Positions 29,066-39,433 are shown, numbered from the stretch's first letter. The stretch: DNA of 64,000 nucleotides from Calorimonas adulescens (GCF_008274215.1 NZ_VTPS01000002.1:1-64000); one strand, 5' to 3'. Numbers and translations are program-made. The notes: generated by a model from the sequence alone, not told the origin.

Positions 29066-30016
29066 CTAAACATTCGCTGCACCCTTTAAAGATTCAGCAA
29101 TTTTATCCAGTTTTTTGAGTCTGTAATTTACACCCGATTTACCAACCTTAGGTTCTAACATTTCCCCCAGCTCTTTTAAGCTGGCATTTTCATTCATTAA
29201 TCTCAGCCGTGCTACCTCCTGGAGATTATCCGGCAAGCTCTCCAGCCCAATGGTCTCATCTATATATTTTATATTTTCTATCTGTCTTACTGCCGCATTG
29301 ACAGTCTTGTCCAGGTTTGCAGTCTCACAGTTTACCAGTCTGTTCACATTATTCCTTATCTCTTTGAAGGCCCTTATATTTTCCATGGACATCAAGGATT
29401 GAAAAGCACCCATGATGTTGAGTGCATCCACTATCTTGTCTCCTTCTTTCAAGTATACAACATAATTGTTTTTCCTTTCAATTATTTTAGAACCCAACTT
29501 AAAATAGTTCAGGAGACGTCTGAGGGAATATGCGTAGTCAGGGTTATCAGTCACGAATTCCATGTGATAATTCTTTTCCGGGTCACTTAAAGAGCCGCAC
29601 CCAAGAAATGCCCCTTTGATGTACGCCCTTTTGCAGCAGTTCCTGTGTATTATATCCTTATCAATGGAATAGTTTATGCTTACACCGCCTTCGTTTACGC
29701 TTATAATTCCAAGGTCTGCCAGGATGTTTTTGGTATCAGTACCAGGATTTATAGTGTAGGTGTTGTTCTTTTTTAAATGATAATTTTTGGTTATAACTAT
29801 CTCCGGCTTTATGCCATACTGCTCCTTTAGCAGTATATATATAAGCCTGGCTATGCCTGCATTTTCTGTCTTTATTTGAAATCCCACACTCATATTGCCC
29901 ATCAGTACCAGGCTCCCAGATGAGTGCAGAAGTGCAGATAATTCAGCCTTCATGCAGCAGGCCTTTTCGGGGATTCCCCTCGCCAGCTCTTCCTTTACAT
30001 TCATTGAGAACGACAT
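29066..30016 (-). CDS. whiA: WhiA-like DNA-binding cell-division/sporulation protein
   Basis: A 316-residue WhiA homologue: an N-terminal LAGLIDADG-like homing-endonuclease fold without catalytic residues (KEELARGIPEKACCMKAELS, RAYIKGAFLGCGSLSDPEKN) and a C-terminal HTH (LRLMNENASLKELGEMLEP, then KSGVNYRLKKLDKIAE). In Firmicutes WhiA influences division and chromosome segregation. It normally sits next to yvcK and rapZ; here the CoA-dehydratase-activase-like trio lies between. No crh follows it. ATG 30016 has AGGTGG upstream. Confidence 0.95.
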   Translation of the reverse strand: MSFSMNVKEELARGIPEKACCMKAELSALLHSSGSLVLMGNMSVGFQIKTENAGIARLIYILLKEQYGIKPEIVITKNYHLKKNNTYTINPGTDTKNILADLGIISVNEGGVSINYSIDKDIIHRNCCKRAYIKGAFLGCGSLSDPEKNYHMEFVTDNPDYAYSLRRLLNYFKLGSKIIERKNNYVVYLKEGDKIVDALNIMGAFQSLMSMENIRAFKEIRNNVNRLVNCETANLDKTVNAAVRQIENIKYIDETIGLESLPDNLQEVARLRLMNENASLKELGEMLEPKVGKSGVNYRLKKLDKIAESLKGAANV

Positions 30017-30143
30017 TTATAGCACCACCTATATGCACTATCATATTTATTATATAACAACCGCACATAAGATTCTACAGTTAAACTTATAAGACGCTGT
30101 ATTAACACAAAATACATGAGACAGGTTCATAAAATCTCAGGGT

Positions 30144-30173
30144 AAAAAAATAAAAGGCCGCCTCCATGAGCGG
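30144..30173 (-). terminator. Probable terminator after the activase gene
   Basis: On minus CCGCTCATGGAGGCGG forms a stem with a one-base bulge and is followed by CCTTTTATTTTTTT; the arms of the hairpin begin at the stop codon of the gene ending at 30174. Confidence 0.75.
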
Positions 30174-31163
30174 TTAAGCCTTTCTCAATATCTCTTTCTC
30201 ATTATTGTATACGCTGTTTGTCCATTTATTGCACTTATCTCCCCACCTAGCCACAACTGTGCCGTTCTGTATAAATTCAACAACCTCGCACATGTTGGCA
30301 CAACCATCACAGTCAAAACCATTGGTCTCAAACTTCATATCGGATATTTCAAATCCTTTAAAGTCCGTATACCCTTTTTTCTTCACAGCTTCTTTTGCAA
30401 GCAGGGCCGAGCCTATAGCACCCATGACCCCATAGTGCTCAGGCACAATAACCTTTTTGCCCAGTGCCCTTTCAAAAGCTGCCTTTATGCCCTTGTTGGC
30501 TGCCACACCCCCCTGAAACAATATTGGCTCCAGTATTTCCTTCCCCTTCCCTATGTTGTTGAGGTAATTTCTCACCAGTGCTTCACAAAGGCCGTTTATT
30601 ATATCCGGTATGGAGTACCCTAACTGCTGTTTGTGTATCATGTCAGACTCAGCAAATACAGTGCATCTTCCGGCTATCCTTACAGCAGCCTCTGACTTCA
30701 ATGCAATGTCGCCAAACTCTTCAATCGGTATGTTTAACCTGTATGCCTGCTGGTCTAAAAAAGAGCCTGTCCCGGCTGCACATACAGTATTCATTGCAAA
30801 GTCAGTAACAATACCATTCCTCAGTATTATAATCTTTGAATCCTGACCGCCTATCTCCAGGATGGTATGTACATCAGGCAATATATGAGTGGCTGCCACT
30901 GCATGTGCTGTAATTTCATTTTTCACTATATCAGCGCCGATAATAAGGCCGGCAAGCTGTCTGCCACTCCCTGTTGTACCTGCACCGCATATTTCCACAT
31001 CCCTGCTCAGTCCCTCTCCAATCTTTTTAATACCATCCTGTACCGCCCTTATTGGCTGACCCTGTGTCCTTAAGTATACTGAGTTTATGACTTGTCCATC
31101 TTCGTCTATTAAAGCTATATCTGTACTCACAGATCCTACATCTACTCCTAAATATGCTCTCAT
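30174..31163 (-). CDS. 2-hydroxyacyl-CoA dehydratase activase-like ATPase (HgdC/BadF family)
   Basis: A 329-residue ASKHA-fold ATPase: LGVDVGSVSTDIALID phosphate-1 loop, CGAGTTGSGRQLAG, ILEIGGQDSK, NTVCAAGTGSFLDQQA, and GGVAANKGIKAAFERAL. Two Cys, in TVCAAGTG and GRCTVF, fit the bridging [4Fe-4S] ligands of dimeric archerases that inject an electron into the dehydratase using ATP. The C-terminus adds a Cys set (CDGCANMCEV, DKCNKW). It forms a module with the two upstream genes (31331-33392) after a 167-bp gap. Substrate unknown; no canonical dehydratase alpha/beta pair is in the window. Confidence 0.85.
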   Translation of the reverse strand: MRAYLGVDVGSVSTDIALIDEDGQVINSVYLRTQGQPIRAVQDGIKKIGEGLSRDVEICGAGTTGSGRQLAGLIIGADIVKNEITAHAVAATHILPDVHTILEIGGQDSKIIILRNGIVTDFAMNTVCAAGTGSFLDQQAYRLNIPIEEFGDIALKSEAAVRIAGRCTVFAESDMIHKQQLGYSIPDIINGLCEALVRNYLNNIGKGKEILEPILFQGGVAANKGIKAAFERALGKKVIVPEHYGVMGAIGSALLAKEAVKKKGYTDFKGFEISDMKFETNGFDCDGCANMCEVVEFIQNGTVVARWGDKCNKWTNSVYNNEKEILRKA

Positions 31164-31330
31164 ATTAAAGCCTCCATAAACATATATAACTGAATTACAT
31201 TGCTAAACAAATAATTAAAAGTAATTATATAGTTTTCATTAAGAGCATAATAGACTCCTTTTTAGGATGCCTCAGGATGTTACATGCCTTGCCCAATTAA
31301 AGGATGTCTTTGATGTTATCGACATGCATA

Positions 31331-32410
31331 TCATACATTTACAGCGCCCATCTCACGTCTCCTCATGAGCAGGTCTACAAATGCCTCTATGCGTGTTTGG
31401 TATCCGGCCTGGCCAGTGTTCTCGTCGTAACTCAAGGACATTACAGGAATATCTAAATCCCTGCTCATCCTGTTTAATATCCCCTGGGCCACAATCTCCG
31501 GTGTGCATGTAAAAGGAAATATCTGGATTATCCCATCATACCCCATATCAGCAAACTGCCTTGTATTGCCTATGGTATTTATGGCATGGCCACCAATGAC
31601 CCTGTTCAGATACGGCCTGGCCGCTTCCTTTATCTTTTTTAATTTCCGGGGAAATATATTCATAAGCACATAGTCGCTTATATACTCAGTCTTCTCCACC
31701 TCTACCCCGAGCTCATTGAGCTCTTTAAAAATATCCTGGCTGGGGTATGGTTCAATCAGAAAATATATTTCACCTACCACAGCAATCCTCAATGCCTTGT
31801 CATCGGCAGGAACAGTCAGGGACTTCATTTCTTCAATTGCCCTGAGGCCAAGCTCTTTAACCTCCTTAGGGTCCATAGATTCATCGATATAGCCCCTGTA
31901 TTCATTGTACTTATCTGTCACTGCCCCTCTATGCACCTCATGGGCACGGTACACCAGCATAGCCTTCTCCATCTTGTCCAAATAGGCCATCTTTTCCCAT
32001 GCCAGCTTTACCGCATTGATGACCTTCTTGAAGGTCAATCCAGGGAACAGCGACCCAAAATCCTTTAGGAAGTCTATGAGCCTTCCCTGTGGCGGCTCTA
32101 TAATCACCATCTTGGGGTTGTAACCCAAATCCTTCAATATCTCTCTTTCTACCTGCCCGTAGTAGCCAAACCTGCACGGGCCAATGCCACCAAGCATTAT
32201 TATCGTATCAGCTCCCAATTCCAAGGCCTCAATGAAATTCCCAACGTTTATTTTCAATGGAATACAGGCAAATTCTGGAGAATACTGCACGCCCAATGAA
32301 AGTGTCCTCTCTGTGATTGGCGGTGGTGTAACAACCTCCGCCCCAAAGCCTTCAAATAGGGCCTTAAGAATGATATCCAGATTGCCCATATGCGGATAAG
32401 TAAGCCTCAT
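31331..32410 (-). CDS. CoA-dehydratase activase-associated protein (DUF2229/HgdB-like)
   Basis: A 359-residue soluble protein that resembles the later part of large acyl-CoA-dehydratase-activase-related proteins. It has Cys motifs typical of cluster or substrate sites: FACIPLKINVGNFIEALE, GGIGPCRFGYYG and IFPFTCTPEIV, and a strand-rich C-terminus with MSLSYDENTGQAGYQTRIEAF, which parallels LLSLTIDEHTGEAGVITRLEA in the next gene upstream. The pair thus looks like two diverged halves of one family. Its start (ATG 32410) has GAGGTAG inside the last codons of that gene. Enzymatic role unproven. Confidence 0.7.
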   Translation of the reverse strand: MRLTYPHMGNLDIILKALFEGFGAEVVTPPPITERTLSLGVQYSPEFACIPLKINVGNFIEALELGADTIIMLGGIGPCRFGYYGQVEREILKDLGYNPKMVIIEPPQGRLIDFLKDFGSLFPGLTFKKVINAVKLAWEKMAYLDKMEKAMLVYRAHEVHRGAVTDKYNEYRGYIDESMDPKEVKELGLRAIEEMKSLTVPADDKALRIAVVGEIYFLIEPYPSQDIFKELNELGVEVEKTEYISDYVLMNIFPRKLKKIKEAARPYLNRVIGGHAINTIGNTRQFADMGYDGIIQIFPFTCTPEIVAQGILNRMSRDLDIPVMSLSYDENTGQAGYQTRIEAFVDLLMRRREMGAVNV

Positions 32411-32411
32411 A

Positions 32412-33392
32412 TCAGACTACCTCTTTCCACCTCAACAGATCCATAAAGGCCTCAAGCCGTGTTATGACACCAGCCTCACCTGTATGTTCATCTATGGTTA
32501 ACGATAGTAGAGGGACTGTGTTTCTCCTCTTGTATTCCCTCTCCACCATCTCCTTGATGAGAGAATCTGGACCGCACCCGAAAGCGGTAATTATTATTAC
32601 TCCATCTACAGTACCGCTGTCCAGCATATATCGCCCCGCCCCAAGCATTTCCCTGCCGTATGTCCAGAACATGTCCTTGGGATAGCACGAGGCTCCATAC
32701 TCAATATCGCTATCTTTCAGCATATCGGCAGTAACCAGGGTACCGCCAAAGTCCTCAACCTTCTTTATAATATTCATGTTGACATATTCGTCCATAAGGT
32801 TATAGCTATGTCCCAGCAGACCAATCCTCAAAAGACCGTTGTCCGGTTTTTTTGCCACCTTTGCACCCTCTATTTTCCTCAATGCTTCTCCCGGAAGGAG
32901 TCCCGACTTTAAATAACCCTCATAGGTGCTCTGCGCTATAATGGCCGCCTCTTCAGCCCTCTTGATTTTTTTCCTGTCTCTGGTAAAGATTCTGCCAATC
33001 CTGTCCAGTTCTCTGCCAACCATCCTGTTGTATCCCCTGTACAAATCTATCTCCATATCTATAAGAGGGGGGATATCGCTCAATGAAGCCCTTACAAGAT
33101 CCGGCAGTCCAAGAAACTTGGCGCACAGGTATCTCTTTTTCTCCACACTTACTATGCGTGGAACAAAAATATAGTCTACACCTTTCTCCTTTAAATTCAG
33201 GACATGTCCAAAAAATACCTTCACAGGAAGACATGCCTCGTCTACGGTATTTGATACCCCGTCATCCACTATCTTCTTGTTTGTCTTCGGTGATAATACC
33301 ACCTCTGCTCCCAATTCATTAAAAAAAGCCTTCCATGCAGGATAGAAGTTATAGTATAGCAGTGCACGGGGAACACCTATCTTTATAGCCAA
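32412..33392 (-). CDS. CoA-dehydratase activase-related protein (DUF2229 type)
   Basis: A 326-residue soluble protein with the family's features: IGVPRALLYYNFYPAWKAFF at the N-terminus, DEACLPVKVFFGHV, KKRYLCAKFLGLPD, and AFGCGPDSLI. In many anaerobes this segment is fused to a BadF-type ATPase and an HgdB-type segment in one protein of over 1000 residues; here the parts are split over three genes. The start is TTG 33392 with an AAAGGGG about 11 bases away. It begins the activase module, upstream of the HgdB-like gene and the ATPase. Confidence 0.7.
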   Translation of the reverse strand: MAIKIGVPRALLYYNFYPAWKAFFNELGAEVVLSPKTNKKIVDDGVSNTVDEACLPVKVFFGHVLNLKEKGVDYIFVPRIVSVEKKRYLCAKFLGLPDLVRASLSDIPPLIDMEIDLYRGYNRMVGRELDRIGRIFTRDRKKIKRAEEAAIIAQSTYEGYLKSGLLPGEALRKIEGAKVAKKPDNGLLRIGLLGHSYNLMDEYVNMNIIKKVEDFGGTLVTADMLKDSDIEYGASCYPKDMFWTYGREMLGAGRYMLDSGTVDGVIIITAFGCGPDSLIKEMVEREYKRRNTVPLLSLTIDEHTGEAGVITRLEAFMDLLRWKEVV

Positions 33393-33600
33393 GATGTACC
33401 ATCCCCTTTGTAATGTTACTCATTCAAATTATTTCCATTCCCTGCGTAAATTATTCATTTTTTATCCTTATTATTTAATAATAAGTAAACAGAATGGCAA
33501 CCTTCGCTCATCAAGCCATATAACAACATAATAACTTGTTTATAAAGAATTATAGTACTTTCATATAAAAAAACAAGACCCCCGTGCTTTTACATCAAAT

Positions 33601-33625
33601 AAAAAAACAAACAGTCAGCCGCTGT
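33601..33625 (-). terminator. Possible weak terminator after yvcK
   Basis: On minus ACAG-N7-CTGT followed by TTGTTTTTTTATTT, just past the yvcK stop. The stem is short (4 bp), so support rests mostly on the T run. Confidence 0.35.
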
Positions 33626-33626
33626 C

Positions 33627-34859
33627 TTACTGAGGCCTTTTACTGATAAGGAGGCTTTTTATATAAAAATAATCAAATACCCTTGAATGGTCTTTTTTCA
33701 ATCTGGTGTTTAATACCACCTCCATGATTCTATATGCCAGCTTCTTTTCATCATGCCTTATATAGTCTTTTTTTAATTTGATAAAGTCATCATATATCAC
33801 TTCGGGCCCTGGTGGAATCTTTTTTATCTCTTTAACAAGTTCTGCACCATCTTCTCTGTATTTATTTTCTATCTCTGCTGATACAGTACCATTGTTCGCT
33901 ATTATATAGTCAATATTGTCAACCCCTCCAAGCCTTTTTATAGCGTCATAATGGTCAAGCAGGTCATATCCCTCTGTTTCGCCGGGCTGCGTCATTATAT
34001 TGGATATATAAATCTTAACTGCCCCGGATTCATTTACAGCTTTGCTCACGCCAGCGACACAAAAGTTGGGCAATATACTTGTGTACAGGCTGCCAGGACC
34101 TATTATAACAGCATCTGCTTCCCCTATGGCGTCCAGTACCTTCTCATAGGCTGGAGGATCTTTTGGCTTTAAATATACGCTTTTTATTGATACACCGGTA
34201 TTATGGGATATCACAGGTATCTTGGACTCCCCCTCCACCACTGCCCCATTAGAAAGTTCCGCTACAAGCCTTACATCTTCAAGTGTGACAGGCAATACCC
34301 TTCCCGCAATTGAAAGCACCTCACTCATCTTTTCTATACCCTTTTCAAAGCTTCCCGTTATATCATTAATGGCAACAAGAAATAGATTGCCGAAACTCTG
34401 ACCCTTCAATGAGCCATCCTTAAACCTGTAGTTTAAGAGTTTATCCATTTCTGGCTCAGTGTTGGCCAGTGCAAGTATACAGTTCCTTATATCGCCTGGC
34501 GGCAACATGCCCATCTCTTCCCTTATAATGCCGGAACCTCCACCATCGTCAGCTACTGTAACAACGGCCACAAGGTTTGACGTATATTCCTTCAGGCCTC
34601 TGAGGAGTGTGGAGAGCCCTGAGCCGCCGCCTATCACCACTATTTTGGGCCCTCTCTGTAAAATATGATACTTAAAGATTCCATTGTGATGAACCAGGGA
34701 TTTTAGATTCTCATAGTATCGAATGTCAATATACATCACTGCAAATACTATTGTGACTATAACAGCACCAATTATGAGCATGTGGCCATCCATGAAATAC
34801 GATGCAGTGATAAGTGAAATCCCCCCAAGAAACCCAAGAAGGTATAAAAGACGCTTCAC
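33627..34859 (-). CDS. yvcK: YvcK/gluconeogenesis factor (CofD-like)
   Basis: A 410-residue protein: two hydrophobic segments within the first 50 residues, then a CofD-like domain with IGGGSGLSTLLRGLKEYT, TVADDGGGSGIIREE, LPPGDIRNCILAL and VIIGPGSLYTSILPN. In Bacillus, YvcK binds UDP-GlcNAc and is needed on gluconeogenic sources and for cell-wall enzyme placement. The N-terminal membrane segments are typical of longer clostridial versions. It starts with GTG 34859; its GAGGAGGGG ribosome site is formed by the final codons of rapZ (Glu-Glu-Gly-stop), so expression is coupled. Confidence 0.93.
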   Translation of the reverse strand: MKRLLYLLGFLGGISLITASYFMDGHMLIIGAVIVTIVFAVMYIDIRYYENLKSLVHHNGIFKYHILQRGPKIVVIGGGSGLSTLLRGLKEYTSNLVAVVTVADDGGGSGIIREEMGMLPPGDIRNCILALANTEPEMDKLLNYRFKDGSLKGQSFGNLFLVAINDITGSFEKGIEKMSEVLSIAGRVLPVTLEDVRLVAELSNGAVVEGESKIPVISHNTGVSIKSVYLKPKDPPAYEKVLDAIGEADAVIIGPGSLYTSILPNFCVAGVSKAVNESGAVKIYISNIMTQPGETEGYDLLDHYDAIKRLGGVDNIDYIIANNGTVSAEIENKYREDGAELVKEIKKIPPGPEVIYDDFIKLKKDYIRHDEKKLAYRIMEVVLNTRLKKDHSRVFDYFYIKSLLISKRPQ

Positions 34860-34861
34860 AA

Positions 34862-35716
34862 CTACCCCTCCTCTATGTCCCTGTGTTCAATATACGCATT
34901 GTAGTCCTTCTTTTTCAACCTGTCGTAAAGCAGGTTTGCAATGGTAATGGAACGATGTCTGCCGCCGGTACACCCAATGGCTATCACCAGCTGGCTTTTC
35001 CCTTCCCTGATGTAGAAGGGTATGAGAAATTCAATCATATCCTCAAGCCTGTCTAAAAACTCAGATGCCTCTTTGTTTTGCATTACGTATCGTTGGACCT
35101 CCCCGTCATTGCCGGTGAGCGGTCTTAATTCATCTATATAAAACGGGTTTGGGAGAAATCTGACGTCAAATACCAGGTCTGCGTCTAACGGCAACCCGTA
35201 TTTATATCCAAAGGATACAATATTGATAATGAGGCCACTGAATTTCCTCCCCTCTACATATATGTTGTAGAGCTGCTCCTTTAACTGTGCAGATGTGAGG
35301 CCTGTAGTATCTATTATTATGTTAGCAATCTTCTTTACATCCCCTAAAAGCTCCCTTTCTCTTTTAATCCCCTCCATGATATTCCCTTTATTATTTAAAG
35401 GATGCTTTCTCCTTGTCTCTTTGTATCTGCGTACCAGTACAGCATCTGAAGCCTCAAGGAATATTATTTCATAGGGATAGTTTGCCTCTTTAAGATATTC
35501 TATACCCTCAAAGAAGTCATGAAAAAATTCTCCCCCGCGTATGTCCATAACAAGGGCCACATTGGAAATTTTTTTTGAATCAAAACACAGGTCAGCCAGC
35601 TTTGGTATAAGTGCCGGCGGCAGATTATCTATGCAGAAGTATCCTATGTCCTCCATGGCTTTCATAGCCTGGGACTTTCCAGCCCCTGAAAGTCCGGTGA
35701 TGATGACAAACCTCAT
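34862..35716 (-). CDS. rapZ: RapZ/YvcJ nucleotide-binding protein
   Basis: A 284-residue P-loop protein of the RapZ/YvcJ family: [64 protein letters not shown] and the C-terminal CTGGRHRS. In Gram-negatives RapZ steers GlmS sRNA decay; in Firmicutes it binds nucleotides and likely responds to UDP-GlcNAc or nucleotide status. A frame extends to 35743, but ATG 35716 has TAGGAGG upstream and gives the standard N-terminus. That AGGAGG is made by the Arg-Arg codons ending murB, whose TGA ends two bases before the ATG. Confidence 0.95.
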   Translation of the reverse strand: MRFVIITGLSGAGKSQAMKAMEDIGYFCIDNLPPALIPKLADLCFDSKKISNVALVMDIRGGEFFHDFFEGIEYLKEANYPYEIIFLEASDAVLVRRYKETRRKHPLNNKGNIMEGIKRERELLGDVKKIANIIIDTTGLTSAQLKEQLYNIYVEGRKFSGLIINIVSFGYKYGLPLDADLVFDVRFLPNPFYIDELRPLTGNDGEVQRYVMQNKEASEFLDRLEDMIEFLIPFYIREGKSQLVIAIGCTGGRHRSITIANLLYDRLKKKDYNAYIEHRDIEEG

Positions 35717-35717
35717 A

Positions 35718-36656
35718 TCAATTCCTCCTACGGTCCTCACCAATAATTTTTATCTCCGGGTACATATCAACCCCAAATTTATCCTTTACGGTTTTCTGTA
35801 CCATATCTATAAGACGGATGACATCCGATGCAGTGGCATTGCCAAGGTTTATTATAAAGCCGGTATGTTTTTCTGATATCTGCGCATCGCCTATCCTCGC
35901 CCCCCTCAAGCCTGCATCCTCAATGAGTTTACCTGCATAATATCCAGGCGGTCTCTTAAACACACTTCCTGCAGAAGGATATTCTAAAGGCTGCTTTTCC
36001 TGCCTCCTCCTGGTAAGGTCGTCCATGGTGCGCTTTATTGTTTCCCTGTCTCCTACCCTTAATAAAAAACATGCCCTGAGGACAACCAAATCCTTGCTCT
36101 GGACTACGCTCGCCCTGTATCCAAATTCCATTTCTCCATTATTCAGTACATATGATTTCATACTCTTTTTATCTAACACCTCACACCACTCGAGCACATC
36201 CTTGATTTCACCGCCGTATGCCCCGGCATTCATATAGACAGCCCCTCCGACCGTACCAGGTATGCCACACGCAAACTCCATTCCTGTAAGAGAGTTCTCG
36301 AGAGCAGCATTGCAGACATCCTTTAGAGGCGCCCCTGCCTCTACTGTTATCCTCGTCCCGTCCACATATATGCCATTAAGCTTTGTGACATCCACTACTG
36401 CGCCACGTATGCCCCCATCCCTTACAAGAAGGTCGGTGCCTTTGCCAATAATAATATAGGGATAATCGTGCATCGTAAGTACTACGAGTGTGGAAACCAG
36501 TTCCTTTCTGTCCTGTGGTGCTATGTATATATCTGCAGGCCCGCCTACCCGGAAAGAGGTATGGCAGGACATGGGTTCATCCATCATAATGTTTTCCGGA
36601 TTCACACAGTAAAGAAGGTCATTATATATCAATTTAGCTATATTTATTGCAGACAT
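35718..36656 (-). CDS. murB: UDP-N-acetylenolpyruvoylglucosamine reductase
   Basis: FAD enzyme that reduces UDP-GlcNAc-enolpyruvate to UDP-MurNAc with NADPH, early in peptidoglycan synthesis. Visible: [61 protein letters not shown] with catalytic Tyr, [10 protein letters not shown] with catalytic Ser, and [12 protein letters not shown] with the Glu. The length (312) is usual for the type found in Firmicutes. A frame extends to 36761, but AAAGGAG is correctly placed before ATG 36656. It begins the murB-rapZ-yvcK operon, which links precursor supply with UDP-GlcNAc sensing. Confidence 0.95.
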   Translation of the reverse strand: MSAINIAKLIYNDLLYCVNPENIMMDEPMSCHTSFRVGGPADIYIAPQDRKELVSTLVVLTMHDYPYIIIGKGTDLLVRDGGIRGAVVDVTKLNGIYVDGTRITVEAGAPLKDVCNAALENSLTGMEFACGIPGTVGGAVYMNAGAYGGEIKDVLEWCEVLDKKSMKSYVLNNGEMEFGYRASVVQSKDLVVLRACFLLRVGDRETIKRTMDDLTRRRQEKQPLEYPSAGSVFKRPPGYYAGKLIEDAGLRGARIGDAQISEKHTGFIINLGNATASDVIRLIDMVQKTVKDKFGVDMYPEIKIIGEDRRRN

Positions 36657-36785
36657 GATCTTTGACTCCTTTTGATTGTATTTATTTGATATTTTATGCA
36701 GTAAGTCAATTTTCAAGCACAACCATATTAAGTATATCATAACCTTACGCATTATAGACAAAAAATTAAGGGCCTTTACAGACCC

Positions 36786-36956
36786 CTATTCATTGATACA
36801 TACCTTTATCTTCTTGTCAATGCAACCCTCGCTGTCATATTCAAATACATATGCCCCCCATTTTTCTACCCTGAACTCACAGCTGCAATCCCTGCAAAAG
36901 TACTTTTTCTTTCCTATTTTCCCTATGTTAGTACTTTTGCATATTGGACAACGCAC
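36786..36956 (-). CDS. Small zinc-ribbon protein, 56 residues
   Basis: GTG 36956 to TAG 36786, with AGGTGAT six bases upstream. The product starts MRCPICKSTNIGKIGKKKYF, continues CRDCSCEF and ends VCINE; two C-x2-C pairs 16 residues apart form a classic zinc ribbon, followed by an aromatic-rich strand. Such ribbons bind nucleic acid or protein, but no specific family is recognised. It follows copA by 17 bp in the same direction, so it may be transcribed with it, though nothing ties it to copper. Confidence 0.75.
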   Translation of the reverse strand: MRCPICKSTNIGKIGKKKYFCRDCSCEFRVEKWGAYVFEYDSEGCIDKKIKVCINE

Positions 36957-36973
36957 TTAAATCACCTCGCAAT

Positions 36974-39382
36974 TTAAGGCTTAAACCGCCTCAATCTTAA
37001 AGCGTTGGTCACCACAGATACTGAGCTAAAGGCCATCGCAGCGCCTGCAATGGCTGGGTTCAATAGTCCTGCTGCGGCAAGAGGTATGCCTGCTGTGTTA
37101 TATCCAAATGCCCAGAAGAGGTTCTGTTTTATATTCCTCATCGTAGCCCTGCTCAGCTTTATTGCAGTCACAATACCTCTGAGATCTCCACTCATAAGGG
37201 TTATATCCGCTGCCTCCATTGCTACGTCAGTGCCTGTGCCTATTGCTATCCCCACATCTGCTGCAGCCAAAGCTGGAGCATCATTAATGCCATCACCTAC
37301 CATTGCAACAATTTTACCTGACTCCCTTAGCTTTGCTACCTCCTCTGCTTTATTCTCAGGTAGTACCTCAGCAAGTACGTGGTCTATGCCAACCTGTTTT
37401 GCTATAGCTTCGGCAGTACGCCTGTTGTCACCTGTTATCATCCATACTTCTATACCCATATCCTTAAGCGCCTTAATTGCTTCTTTTGAGCCATCTTTGA
37501 CTGTGTCAGCTACAGCTACTATACCTTTAATCCTGTCTTTCTCTGCTAATATCATAGCTGTTTTGCCTTCGCTTTCCAGTCGGTCCAGTATGGATACAAT
37601 TTCGTCAGATATTTCAATATTTTTGATATTTATTAATCTCCTGTTACCTAAATATAACTCTTTTCTGTCTATTTCTGCAACCACACCATGCCCCGGTATT
37701 GCTTCAAATTTTGCCGGATCTGCCATTTGCAGCTGGTTTTCCTTGGCTTTGTTCACAATTGCTTCACCTAACGGGTGCTCAGAATTTTTTTCTGCTATAG
37801 CTGCAAGTCGCAATACCTCGTTCTCCTCTGTACCGTCTATGCTGATAACATCTGTAACCTCAGGTTTACCTTTTGTTATAGTACCAGTCTTATCCAGAAT
37901 TATGGCATTTATCCTGTGGGCCCTCTCTAAGTGCTCACCGCCTTTTATCAGCACCCCGTTTTCTGCACCCTTGCCTGTTCCCACCATGATGGATGTTGGA
38001 GTGGCCAGGCCGAGGGCGCATGGACAGGCTATGACCAGTACTGATACTGCAGCTACCAATCCTACAGTAGCATTGCCAAAGCCAAAGGTCCATACCAAGA
38101 ATGTAGCTAATGCTATAAGTATAACCGTTGGTACAAATATACCTGATATCTGGTCTGCCAGTTTCTGAATGGGTGCCTTTGAACCCTGGGCATCCTCTAC
38201 CATCTTTATAATCTGGGCCAGGGCTGTATCCTTGCCTACCTTTGTAGCCCGGAACTTGAACGATCCAGTCTTGTTTATCGTGGCTCCAATGACCTCATCT
38301 CCTTCTTTCTTCTCTACAGGAATGCTCTCGCCTGTGAGCATTGATTCATCCACTGAGGAATAACCCTCTATTATCACTCCATCCACCGGTATCTTTTCGC
38401 CGGGCCTCACTACCACTATATCTTCTACCTCAACATCCTCTACAGGAATATCCTGTTCCACACCGTCTCTTATCACTCTTGCGGTCTTTGCCCTAAGCCC
38501 CATGAGTTTTTTTATCGCCTCGGATGTCCTGCCTTTAGCTGATGATTCCAGGTACTTCCCGAGGAGTATTAAAGTAATTATCACTGCTGCTGCCTCAAAA
38601 TAAAGCTGATGGTAATGGCCAAGTATGACATTGGCTAAGCTATAAAAATACGCTACTGAAGTACCCATAACTATGAGTACATCCATGTTGGCGCTGCGGC
38701 CTCTTAATGCGTGATAGGCATTTTTATAGTATCTTGACCCTATCCAGAACTGTATCGGAGTATCTATGACAAGCTGAAAATATGGGTTTGACAAAAAGGT
38801 CATAATGCCAAAACCTATCTCCAGTATCATATTTAAGACCAAAGGGACTGTAAGTATAGCAGATATTACAAACGATGTCCAGAGACTCTTTGCCTCTCTC
38901 TCCCTTTCCTGTCTTTCTATATCTACCCCTTCTTCTTTTTCTCTGGCATCATATCCGACTTTCCTTATGGCCTTTATCATGTCCTGGACAGTGACTTCAC
39001 TGCTGTTGAAGTCAACCGTGGCTGTCTCTGTTGCAAAGTTTACAGTGGCCTTGACTACGCCATTCAACCTGTTTAAAGTCTTCTCTATAGTATTGGCACA
39101 TGAGGCGCATGACATTCCGATAAGCATAAGCTGTGCCCTGTCAAATACAACATCATAGCCTAAATCCCGCACCTTATTAACCATGTCGTCCATGCTGACC
39201 TGGGCAGGGTCGTATATAACTGTGCCTCTCTCTATGCTAAAGTTGACATTGGCCTCCTTCACACCCGGTAGTTTCGATAGGCCACGTTCTATAGTATTGG
39301 CACAGGAAGCGCATGACATTCCTTTTAATTTCAATGTCACTTTCTTCTCATTACCCTTTACATCTTTATTTATTGTCTCCAT
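36974..39382 (-). CDS. copA: Copper-exporting P1B-type ATPase
   Basis: An 802-residue P1B-1 copper pump. Two N-terminal heavy-metal domains each have [12 protein letters not shown] (residues about 19-30 and 88-99). Then come membrane segments, the phosphatase TGE loop ([11 protein letters not shown]), the copper-site [13 protein letters not shown], the phosphorylation [19 protein letters not shown], and [16 protein letters not shown]. The C-terminal pair of helices has [16 protein letters not shown] and [15 protein letters not shown], the N-Y and M-S-S-type copper ligands (here F-S-S). ATG 39382 has GAGGAGG upstream. A consensus promoter and a CsoR-like palindrome lie directly upstream, so copper-inducible expression is expected. 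Confidence 0.95.
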   Translation of the reverse strand: METINKDVKGNEKKVTLKLKGMSCASCANTIERGLSKLPGVKEANVNFSIERGTVIYDPAQVSMDDMVNKVRDLGYDVVFDRAQLMLIGMSCASCANTIEKTLNRLNGVVKATVNFATETATVDFNSSEVTVQDMIKAIRKVGYDAREKEEGVDIERQEREREAKSLWTSFVISAILTVPLVLNMILEIGFGIMTFLSNPYFQLVIDTPIQFWIGSRYYKNAYHALRGRSANMDVLIVMGTSVAYFYSLANVILGHYHQLYFEAAAVIITLILLGKYLESSAKGRTSEAIKKLMGLRAKTARVIRDGVEQDIPVEDVEVEDIVVVRPGEKIPVDGVIIEGYSSVDESMLTGESIPVEKKEGDEVIGATINKTGSFKFRATKVGKDTALAQIIKMVEDAQGSKAPIQKLADQISGIFVPTVILIALATFLVWTFGFGNATVGLVAAVSVLVIACPCALGLATPTSIMVGTGKGAENGVLIKGGEHLERAHRINAIILDKTGTITKGKPEVTDVISIDGTEENEVLRLAAIAEKNSEHPLGEAIVNKAKENQLQMADPAKFEAIPGHGVVAEIDRKELYLGNRRLINIKNIEISDEIVSILDRLESEGKTAMILAEKDRIKGIVAVADTVKDGSKEAIKALKDMGIEVWMITGDNRRTAEAIAKQVGIDHVLAEVLPENKAEEVAKLRESGKIVAMVGDGINDAPALAAADVGIAIGTGTDVAMEAADITLMSGDLRGIVTAIKLSRATMRNIKQNLFWAFGYNTAGIPLAAAGLLNPAIAGAAMAFSSVSVVTNALRLRRFKP

Positions 39383-39405
39383 TTTTCTTCCTCCTCTTTG
39401 CAGTT

Positions 39406-39422
39406 ATACCCCGTGGGGGTAT
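39406..39422. promoter_or_regulatory. CsoR-like operator upstream of copA
   Basis: ATACCCCGTGGGGGTAT, a 17-bp near-perfect palindrome with the TACCC...GGGGTA core of copper-repressor CsoR sites. It lies just downstream of the -10 box of the promoter at 39434-39462 and about 24 bp before the copA start, where a bound repressor would block transcription. Confidence 0.82.
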
Positions 39423-39433
39423 CTTCTGATTTT

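Noticed and set aside
37005-38168. 387-codon open frame on plus opposite copA
   Set aside because: It is the antisense shadow of a well-conserved P-type ATPase gene; no ribosome site, and the Ser/Ile/Ala-rich product matches no family.
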